A stretch of DNA of 25,155 nt from a virus. Position 1 is the stretch's first letter. Each line of letters starts with the position of its first letter. The stretch spans positions 1-25,155 of the IMG/VR virus record IMGVR_UViG_3300030380_005511; one strand, 5' to 3'. Positions 20,573 through 25,155 of this stretch are shown piece by piece. Position numbers and translations under genes: made by a program. The notes beneath the pieces were generated by a model, which searched no databases, was not told the origin of the DNA, and saw nothing but the letters and a program-made list of their open reading frames with translations.

Positions 20573-20782
20573 ATGATATACAAAATAGTAAGAAAAAGTA
20601 AATTTGATAATTATTTTTTAGAGGATTTTGCGTTCTCAACAGAAGATGAGTGCATTACTTTTATGAAAGCACTTGCACAGAACATCGTTACGGAGGGTGC
20701 TTGTTTTTATTGCGTTGCGATAGACTCCGAAAAATGTATTTCTATACAGAGAGAGAAACTAGAGCGTCCTATAGATGAGTAA
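20573..20782 (+). CDS. Small unknown early protein (69 aa)
   Basis: A 69-residue protein, MIYKIVRKSKFDNYFLEDFA, then FSTEDECITFMKALAQNIVT and a Cys-containing end (ACFYCVAIDSEKCISIQREK). A beta-helix-beta fold is likely. GGAGCAA stands six bases before the ATG. First gene of the plus-strand replication block; its end overlaps the next gene by eight bases. No family recognised. Confidence 0.7.
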   Translation: MIYKIVRKSKFDNYFLEDFAFSTEDECITFMKALAQNIVTEGACFYCVAIDSEKCISIQREKLERPIDE

Positions 20783-21095
20783 AGGTTGGACAAGGCAATG
20801 TGCGGGGCATTATTCTTATGTAATTCATAAGAGTTTTAGTAACGATATGATAATTCATATCAAAAAAACTCAACAAACTGAGCTTAATAAAAGCCGTTGG
20901 CAAGTTATGGTCAATGATACTGCGGAAGCTGACCATACAAAAATGATAGGAAGCTCAGACACTTCAAGGGGAGCTAAACTTCTAGCTCGTGAATATTTAA
21001 CCGACTTTCTGTTAGATTATGTTCAGAAACAGGTTGAATACATGGTTAGAGATATCCCAATAATAAGTGAAAAAGATGTTAGTAACTGTGGATAA
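20775..21095 (+). CDS. Unknown protein (106 aa)
   Basis: A 106-residue protein: MSKGWTRQCAGHYSYVIHKS, then a beta hairpin with NKSRWQVMVNDTAEADHTKM and a long helix GAKLLAREYLTDFLLDYVQK. A beta sheet followed by a helix, with an AD-type loop, resembles small phage proteins of unknown role. It overlaps both neighbours (8 and 20-29 bases depending on the next start). No catalytic motif is visible. Confidence 0.68.
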   Translation: MSKGWTRQCAGHYSYVIHKSFSNDMIIHIKKTQQTELNKSRWQVMVNDTAEADHTKMIGSSDTSRGAKLLAREYLTDFLLDYVQKQVEYMVRDIPIISEKDVSNCG

Positions 21096-21540
21096 AAAAG
21101 AGTTCCAAGCTTTTACTAAAATGATTGATGAAGCCTATCCGAGTCAGGCTTCATTAAACCAAGTTCAAAAAGGATTTTTTTGGCTTGCACTTAAAAATTA
21201 TAATTTAGATGAGTGTGTTTTATCGCTTTCTAATTATACAAAATACAATGAATGGAAGCCCAAAGTGTGCGACATAGTTGCAGGTTTAAACTCAACAAAC
21301 TCCCATTTAGCCAAGTTGTTTGATAGCTTTTTTACAAACAAAAAGGTCGAAGACAAAATTGCCATAAAAGTTTACAAAAACATGGGAGGTCAAAGTTTAA
21401 ACCGAACATTGCTTGAAAAAGACTACGAAGAAAAAACAAAACAATTTATAGAATTATATAATAACGAAGTATCTAGAGAAAATTATAATAAATTGCCAAA
21501 AAAGCTAAAAAGCAAATTAATTGGATTAGAGGATAATTAA
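21067..21540 (+). CDS. Putative helicase loader/replisome organiser (G39P-like, 157 aa)
   Basis: A 157-residue helical protein. FQAFTKMIDEAYP, then KGFFWLALKNYNLDECVLSL and SNYTKYNEWKPKVCDIVAGL (to about residue 75) follows the pattern of the N-terminal domain of phage helicase loaders (SPP1 G39P type): W/F..L..Y....V..AL..Y.....W.P...DI. The C terminus is Lys-rich and likely flexible. The start is either GTG at 21067 or ATG at 21076; both overlap the upstream gene and neither has a clear Shine-Dalgarno. Two GTTTAAAC sites lie inside (21284 and 21395), coding Leu-Asn in GLNS and SLNR. A helicase is not in the window. Confidence 0.55.
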   Translation: MKKMLVTVDKKEFQAFTKMIDEAYPSQASLNQVQKGFFWLALKNYNLDECVLSLSNYTKYNEWKPKVCDIVAGLNSTNSHLAKLFDSFFTNKKVEDKIAIKVYKNMGGQSLNRTLLEKDYEEKTKQFIELYNNEVSRENYNKLPKKLKSKLIGLEDN

Positions 21541-21690
21541 ATGAGCGTAATAATAGTTAAATTAGATAATGTTCATAGAGATGAACAGGAAACTCTCAAG
21601 GAATATCTTGAAAGTAAATGTTGGGATTGGAAAGAAATAGATTCAGAGAGGATAATTGAAAATGATAGACAGAACATTGAGATAAAGTAA
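21541..21690 (+). CDS. Small acidic protein (49 aa)
   Basis: A 49-residue protein, MSVIIVKLDNVHRDEQETLK, then EYLESKCWDWKEIDSERIIE. The ATG directly follows the stop of the upstream gene, with AGAGGATAA as Shine-Dalgarno, and its TAA is followed at once by the next ATG. A beta strand, helix and strand are expected. No family recognised. Confidence 0.7.
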   Translation: MSVIIVKLDNVHRDEQETLKEYLESKCWDWKEIDSERIIENDRQNIEIK

Positions 21691-21921
21691 ATGTCAAAAG
21701 GCTCGAAATCTCGCATAACTAACCAAAAAACATTTAACGAGGGGTGGGATAGAATATTTAATAAGAGTGAGGATAAAATGACTGAAGAAAATATATTAGT
21801 GAGAGTTTATAAAGATGTTGAAGTAAAGAACAATGATGATTACATAGAAAATGCCAAAGCAATAGCTACCGATTTTTGTGGCGATTTTGATGTAGAGATA
21901 TTGGAGAAAGATAATGAGTAG
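21691..21921 (+). CDS. Two-part small protein with a probable internal start (76 aa)
   Basis: A 76-residue frame whose first 29 residues, MSKGSKSRITNQKTFNEGWD plus RIFNKSEDK, look like a complete small phage protein (MSKGSK.R.....F...WD.IF.K). Residue 30 is a Met (21778) with GAGG and AAA just ahead of it, a good ribosome-binding site. From it a 47-residue protein MTEENILVRVYKDVEVKNND would be read in the same frame. So this is either a fusion of two neighbouring genes that lost the stop between them, or a gene with a nested product. The end overlaps the next gene by eight bases. Function unknown. Confidence 0.68.
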   Translation: MSKGSKSRITNQKTFNEGWDRIFNKSEDKMTEENILVRVYKDVEVKNNDDYIENAKAIATDFCGDFDVEILEKDNE

Positions 21922-22135
21922 TATGACAGGCGAGTGGTGTTGCACAGAATGTGGCTCATACAATGCCTATCAAGAGACATTTAGTGATGATGAAGTAGGG
22001 CATATTATGGGTTGTGAGGATTGTGGCTACTATGATGTATACAGGGAAGATAGCGAAACAGGGCAAGTAATAGAAGAATATCAAGGGCATGAACACAGTT
22101 ATGCTAAAGAAAATAAGAGGAAAAAAAATGCTTAG
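21914..22135 (+). CDS. Zinc-ribbon protein (73 aa)
   Basis: A 73-residue acidic protein with CTEC at about 10-13 and CEDC at about 34-37, spaced as a four-Cys zinc ribbon: GEWCCTECGSYNAYQETFSD, then HIMGCEDCGYYDVYREDSET. The C terminus is charged, with His-Glu-His and a basic tail. Such ribbons may bind nucleic acid or protein. The preceding gene overlaps it by eight bases, and it overlaps the next by eight. No specific family. Confidence 0.72.
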   Translation: MSSMTGEWCCTECGSYNAYQETFSDDEVGHIMGCEDCGYYDVYREDSETGQVIEEYQGHEHSYAKENKRKKNA

Positions 22136-22481
22136 TTTAGGCGATGAATTATTAGAACGGGCGGTAGAAAAAGTATCAAAATATGGTGAAGAGTTGGCTC
22201 ATTGGGAGAGTTTATACGAGCAGTTAAAAACAGAAATGAAATCTCGCATAGATTTAAAATATCTTGAGCTTATGCAAGAAAAAATGACACAAAGAGAGAG
22301 GGAAGCAAGAGCAAATTCCAACAAAGAAGTTCTTGATTTCATCCCTAAAATAGCAGAAGCTAAAAAAAAGTATATTACTTTAAGACATAAGATAAAAAGT
22401 GCAGAATTGTATTGCGATTTATTCAGAACATGCTCGTCAAACAAAAGAGCAGAGCAACAAATGTATAGAGATTTGACATGA
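22128..22481 (+). CDS. Coiled-coil protein (117 aa)
   Basis: A 117-residue protein, almost all helix: LGDELLERAVEKVSKYGEEL, then LYEQLKTEMKSRIDLKYLEL and QREREARANSNKEVLDFIPK, ending KSAELYCDLFRTCSSNKRAE. The last part (AEAKKKY..LRHKIKSAELYCDLFRT.SSN.RAE) is a pattern common in small phage replication-region proteins of unknown role. AGAGG lies nine bases before the ATG at 22128; an earlier ATG at 22089 has no support. It overlaps the next gene by ATGATG. Confidence 0.7.
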   Translation: MLSLGDELLERAVEKVSKYGEELAHWESLYEQLKTEMKSRIDLKYLELMQEKMTQREREARANSNKEVLDFIPKIAEAKKKYITLRHKIKSAELYCDLFRTCSSNKRAEQQMYRDLT

Positions 22482-22744
22482 TGTATGGAGATAAACCAAA
22501 TAATTACGAAATCAAAGATAACCCTCAGTTCGTGTCTAAAGTTAAGAATTATTGCAAAGATGTGCCTAAGTCAAGACTTAAAACTTTGAGGAAGCATTAT
22601 AAAGACATTAATAACAATTTTCTTGCTACATTTAAAGATTGTGTTTGGCTAATGGTTTTGAATACAGAAATAAAAGAAAGGCAAAATGCAGATGAATGGA
22701 GGGAAAACAAATATGAAAACAATAAAATTACAAGACGACCATAG
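22478..22744 (+). CDS. Small protein, paralogue of the gene at 17523 (88 aa)
   Basis: An 88-residue protein with LRKHYKDINNNFLATFKDCV and WLMVLNTEIKERQNADEW at about 36-73. The DCVWLM core and the helices around it match the minus-strand protein at 17523-17813. The C terminus is basic (ENNKITRRP). The start overlaps the upstream stop; its end overlaps the next gene by 32 bases in another frame. Function unknown. Confidence 0.72.
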   Translation: MMYGDKPNNYEIKDNPQFVSKVKNYCKDVPKSRLKTLRKHYKDINNNFLATFKDCVWLMVLNTEIKERQNADEWRENKYENNKITRRP

Positions 22745-22895
22745 ATATAAAACATATTATTCTCTTGGGAGAGATAAAGGTTTAAACTCCCAAGATTCTC
22801 ATAAATATGCAAAACAATGTGTTTTTTATGATAAACAGGAAGACATATTTATGGCTAAATTTTCTAAAAAATTAGATGGCAAAACCGCCGACTAA
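22713..22895 (+). CDS. Small basic protein (60 aa)
   Basis: A 60-residue protein, MKTIKLQDDHRYKTYYSLGR, then DKGLNSQDSHKYAKQCVFYD and FMAKFSKKLDGKTAD. I choose the ATG at 22713 because GGAGGG stands nine bases ahead. A GTTTAAAC palindrome (22780) codes Leu-Asn in the GLNS segment, the same four residues coded at the sites 14846 and 21284 in unrelated proteins. It overlaps the upstream gene by 32 bases and the Ref-like gene by 20. No family recognised. Confidence 0.65.
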   Translation: MKTIKLQDDHRYKTYYSLGRDKGLNSQDSHKYAKQCVFYDKQEDIFMAKFSKKLDGKTAD

Positions 22896-23151
22896 AGAAA
22901 CAAAGCTGATGTATGAAAAAGCGGTTAATTATGGGTGCATTGTTTGTAAAATTAAATATGCAGTTTATACTGAACCATGTATACATCATCTAACAGGAGC
23001 GGGTATGGGTAAAAAAAGCGAAGATATTATACCTTTATGTCATTATCACCATCAAGGAAAAGAAGGTATACATCATATTGGTACAAAGACATGGGAAAAA
23101 AAATTTGGCTCACAAAAGGATTTGCATAAACATTTTTTATCTTCGATATGA
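22876..23151 (+). CDS. Ref-like RecA-dependent HNH nuclease (91 aa)
   Basis: A 91-residue protein with a metal-bound HNH fold: CIVC at 21-24, EPCIHHLTGAGMGKKSEDII with HH at 37-38, PLCHYHH with C55 and HH at 58-59, then GIHHIGTKTWEKKFGSQ. The order CxxC, HHxxGxGMxxKS.D, IPLCxxHHxGxxGIH, WE..FGSQ is that of the phage P1 Ref family, which cuts DNA at a RecA-made displacement loop. P1 Ref is longer (about 186 residues) with a basic N-terminal arm, which is absent here. Its stop overlaps the next start (ATGA). It probably acts with the recombination genes on the other strand. Confidence 0.8.
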   Translation: MAKPPTKETKLMYEKAVNYGCIVCKIKYAVYTEPCIHHLTGAGMGKKSEDIIPLCHYHHQGKEGIHHIGTKTWEKKFGSQKDLHKHFLSSI

Positions 23152-23687
23152 AAGCAGAACTCTTAAGTTTACTAACAGCAAAAACATCTAATTTTGAACT
23201 ATCGTCAAAAAATCATGATGCAATTACATCAGAAGATATTGCTCATTACTTAGGCACTAAAAAACTTAATTCAGAAGAATATGATATTTTAATGGCAAAA
23301 TATTGCGACAATGAATATGCGAGAGAAGTCTTACGAGACAATATATTCATTAAAGCATTTGATATATTTGTTAAAAATAAAAATATACAAAAAAATGTAA
23401 AAAAAATATTAATAAAAAATTTTACAAATCTTGCAATAAAAGAAGTTATTGATACTACTTGTATATTTTGCAATGGCAAAGGAAAGATAACAGATAAAAA
23501 TTATATAAAGATGTGTGTGCATTGTGAAGGCACAGGACAATTTATATATGATGATAATAATAGACCGCAAATATCAGGCATAAAAAGCAACGTCTACAAT
23601 AAATATAAAAAACTTTATTACGAACTATTAAACTATGTAAAAGAGGTAGAAATATCAGCTTTATCCAAAATTGGTGATGAAAGTTAA
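23148..23687 (+). CDS. Zinc-finger protein, possible Q-type antiterminator (179 aa)
   Basis: A 179-residue protein. Residues 100-132 contain two DnaJ-type zinc knuckles, CIFCNGKGKI (C105, C108) and CVHCEGTGQF (C123, C126), inside a mainly helical Lys-rich protein. Phage antiterminators of the lambda-type Q group often have such a CxxCxGxG pair near the middle. The N-terminal half (EDIAHYLGTKKLNSEEYDIL) is of the kind seen in those proteins. It is the last gene of the plus block, as Q is in lambdoid phages, and would act on a late promoter. A simple DNA- or RNA-binding role is also possible. Confidence 0.55.
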   Translation: MKAELLSLLTAKTSNFELSSKNHDAITSEDIAHYLGTKKLNSEEYDILMAKYCDNEYAREVLRDNIFIKAFDIFVKNKNIQKNVKKILIKNFTNLAIKEVIDTTCIFCNGKGKITDKNYIKMCVHCEGTGQFIYDDNNRPQISGIKSNVYNKYKKLYYELLNYVKEVEISALSKIGDES

Positions 23688-23751
23688 AAAAAAACGTCCT
23701 TAAATGCCTCAAAAAAGGGTTGAAACGATTTGGCTCATAGTCAAGTATGCC

Positions 23752-24246
23752 TTAATTTATTAAACGCTTCTCGTCCTTTGTATCGTCTTTATTATGGTTT
23801 TTTATTTCTTCATCATCAGAATCAGACTGAATTAACGCTAATTTTTCTTTAAACCCTGGTATTTTGTCTGAAAGCTCAATAAGTTCGTTTATTAACTCTT
23901 CATCGCTTCTTTCTGCAACATCATCATAACTAATATTTATATTTTGATTGTTGAAGCCACCCATTTCTAAAATAGTTTTTGCACAGTTTAAACTAACAGC
24001 AGAACTATCATCATAAAGAAGTTGTTTCAGTCTAGCTATTGTTGGACCTGCAAAATTTGTTAATGTTTCTTGTGCTCTTTTTGTTATATCTGCTTGTAAT
24101 TTTTGTTTTAGATATCTTCCCATCTCATTGTGGTTATTTTTCCATCCTGCTTTTTTTGCAGATGCTCCTGCATTACCCGCAGTTTCACCCTCTGTAAAAT
24201 ATTCTATAAAAAGTTCTTCACTTTCTCTATCTATTTTTTTTGGCAT
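23752..24246 (-). CDS. terS: Probable terminase small subunit (164 aa)
   Basis: A 164-residue protein. The N terminus, ESEELFIEYFTEGETAGNAG then ASAKKAGWKNNHNEMGRYLK, is the HTH expected of small terminases, which recognise the viral packaging site. A helix (ADITKRAQETLTNFAGPTIA) and RLKQLLYDDSSAVSLNCAKT oligomerisation segment follow. The acidic C terminus (QSDSDDEEIKNHNKDDTKDE) would bind the large subunit. A GTTTAAAC palindrome (23986) codes Leu-Asn in SLNC. It is 10 kb from terL and not in the same transcript. GGGAGA lies six bases before the ATG. Confidence 0.7.
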   Translation of the reverse strand: MPKKIDRESEELFIEYFTEGETAGNAGASAKKAGWKNNHNEMGRYLKQKLQADITKRAQETLTNFAGPTIARLKQLLYDDSSAVSLNCAKTILEMGGFNNQNINISYDDVAERSDEELINELIELSDKIPGFKEKLALIQSDSDDEEIKNHNKDDTKDEKRLIN

Positions 24247-24248
24247 AA

Positions 24249-24476
24249 TTATCTCCCTAATGGATTATCAGAACGTGCTTTTATCTCATCGACTTTAGCT
24301 TTGAGAACAGCTATCTCAGCTTTGTTTATTGCTATGTCTTGTTCTAATGGTTTTATGTTTGGTGCTGATTGTGCCTCAAGCACATCTACTCTCGTAATTA
24401 ATTGTCCTTGAAACACAAAAAGCGAGGCTATTGTAATTACAAGCCCAATTCCTGTTGCTATTGTTTTAATATCCAC
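24249..24476 (-). CDS. Small membrane-anchored coiled-coil protein (75 aa)
   Basis: A 75-residue protein with an N-terminal membrane helix (IATGIGLVITIASLFVF at about 6-22) followed by a coiled coil (VDVLEAQSAPNIKPLEQDIA, NKAEIAVLKAKVDEIKARSD). It starts at GTG with GGAGGA six bases ahead. The layout (TM then heptad helix) is like Rz-type spanins and small phage membrane proteins, but no lipoprotein partner is visible. It overlaps the upstream gene by 11 bases and ends two bases before terS. Confidence 0.68.
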   Translation of the reverse strand: MDIKTIATGIGLVITIASLFVFQGQLITRVDVLEAQSAPNIKPLEQDIAINKAEIAVLKAKVDEIKARSDNPLGR

Positions 24477-25155
24477 GAATCCTCCTCAGATGTTCTTCTG
24501 CTCTTATCCTATTGTCAGTAGCTTCTTCAACTTTTTCTTCGTGATGCTGAAGAATGTCTTTAGTGCCGTAAGAAACTTCTGCATATATATTTCTAGCATC
24601 AATATAGTTTCTTGTTTCATAATAGTTTCCTCCATCCATTTGTGGTTGTGAGTTAAATATTTCTGAATTTTTTGTAACATACTTATCGACTGATGTATTG
24701 TTTTGCATAGCTTTTGCAACGATTATAGATGTTGCTATCAGTCTTTGGTCTACTCTTTTTACTGTTTCGTTTACTTTCTTTGCTATGTCTTCTACTGAAA
24801 TAACTTGATTACTTCTTGGAGAAACTCTTTCATTCCTGCTTTCTTCCACCTCTTGATTTCTGCTTTCGAGACTTTCCTCTGCTCCAGTAGCAGTTTCAGT
24901 TCCATCATCTCCATCTCGACCTGCTCTTGTTTCTCCTTCTCCGTTAATCTCATTTTCCTCAACAACCCCTCCAGATTCATTTACTTCCTGTGCAGAAGCG
25001 ACAGTAGTTTCTGTTTCAGAAGGTTCAGGACTTGTTTCGTTTTCTTCAATAGCCTGTTCAGTAGGCTCTTGTTCAACTCCTCCTCCTGTTGTTTGAGGTG
25101 TTCCTTCCTCATTTCCTGTGCCTTGAGATTCATGGTGTCCGACCAATTCTTCTCC
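24466..25155 (-). CDS. Acidic low-complexity protein, probably partial (at least 226 aa)
   Basis: The frame stays open to the right edge of the window, so the start is not certain. A TTG at 25146 with GGAG nine bases from it could be a start, but the protein may simply continue. Residues ~1-105 are Glu/Thr/Gly/Ser-rich and disordered (TEQAIEENETSPEPSETETT). Residues ~110-226 fold into helices: VISVEDIAKKVNETVKRVDQ, then IVAKAMQNNTSVDKYVTKNS and a charged end EEATDNRIRAEEHLRRIRGY. A long acidic region ahead of a helical domain occurs in scaffold or internal head proteins. No family recognised. Confidence 0.6.
   Translation of the reverse strand, partial: GEELVGHHESQGTGNEEGTPQTTGGGVEQEPTEQAIEENETSPEPSETETTVASAQEVNESGGVVEENEINGEGETRAGRDGDDGTETATGAEESLESRNQEVEESRNERVSPRSNQVISVEDIAKKVNETVKRVDQRLIATSIIVAKAMQNNTSVDKYVTKNSEIFNSQPQMDGGNYYETRNYIDARNIYAEVSYGTKDILQHHEEKVEEATDNRIRAEEHLRRIRGY

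Larger units (their letters stand above)
13535..23993. repeat. Dispersed palindrome RGTTTAAACY, 18 copies
   Basis: The first base of GTTTAAAC is at 13535, 13557, 13614, 13691, 13983, 14846, 15184, 15598, 16317, 17037, 17359, 18608, 18758, 19633, 21284, 21395, 22780 and 23986. All 18 have a purine before and a pyrimidine after (nine A..T, five A..C, four G..T). I found no copy in 1-13534 or after 23993. From base composition fewer than one copy would be expected in this 10 kb. Half are non-coding; the other half lie in genes and code Phe-Lys or Leu-Asn in unrelated proteins. GAG or CGAG often precedes. Likely roles are a binding site for a phage regulator or replication protein. Confidence 0.9.

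Noticed and set aside
13535-23993. CRISPR array reading of the GTTTAAAC repeats.
   Set aside because: Spacing ranges from 22 to about 1,650 bases, many copies are inside genes, and the unit is only ten bases; no array structure.
1-25155. tRNA genes, insertion sequences and integrase/attachment sites.
   Set aside because: I looked for cloverleaf-type sequences, transposase motifs and tyrosine or serine recombinase motifs and saw none.

Overview
The window is part of the genome of a tailed bacteriophage. It is AT-rich (roughly one third G+C by eye), tightly packed, and contains no tRNA, integrase or host housekeeping gene. Terminase, portal, scaffold, an SU10-type (DUF5309-like) capsid protein, a head-tail adaptor and fibre genes, with no tape-measure or sheath gene in view, suggest a short-tailed phage of the kind common in marine metagenomes. 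The host is not identified. An alphaproteobacterial host is only a guess from composition and from a canonical parS site. No lysis enzyme, DNA polymerase, helicase or RNA polymerase lies in the window.

Layout: (1) 1-13394, minus strand, is the late virion block. In the direction of transcription it runs terL, portal, a run of very small mostly basic genes, scaffold, major capsid protein, an intrinsic terminator, two small beta-rich proteins, adaptor, then fibre genes running off the left edge. (2) 13395-13863 is a non-coding region with four copies of an 8-bp palindrome. (3) 13864-15111, minus, has a SprT-like metalloprotease and two small genes. (4) 15217-15649 is a divergent regulatory region ending in a perfect bacterial parS palindrome. 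(5) 15650-17003, plus, is a five-gene early block with a DUF7222-like protein, an HTH protein and a two-TM protein. (6) 17037-17412 holds a strong promoter and a GC-richer stretch that looks like a non-coding RNA. (7) 17413-20207, minus, is a recombination block: putative annealing protein, YqaJ-like exonuclease, SSB-like protein and small genes. (8) 20208-20572 is a second divergent region, with a structured RNA closed by a 9-bp stem. (9) 20573-23687, plus, is a replication/regulation block: G39P-like helicase loader candidate, zinc ribbons, Ref-like HNH nuclease and a Q-like zinc-finger protein. (10) 23752-25155, minus, has a likely terS, a small membrane protein and an acidic protein cut by the window edge.

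The strongest unexplained signal is the palindrome GTTTAAAC. It occurs 18 times between 13535 and 23993, always flanked as RGTTTAAACY, and I found no copy in the 13.5 kb of virion genes. It appears in intergenic DNA and in two reading frames of unrelated genes, so the constraint is on the DNA. With the lone parS site, two candidate structured RNAs and a tetraloop hairpin abutting a ribosome-binding site, it makes the early half of this genome unusually rich in cis-acting elements.

Several small genes given here (167-343, 4349-4528, 8544-9929, 16619-16786, 17413-17526, 21541-21690) were read directly from the sequence. They are supported by Shine-Dalgarno sites or by TAATG/ATGA start-stop overlaps.
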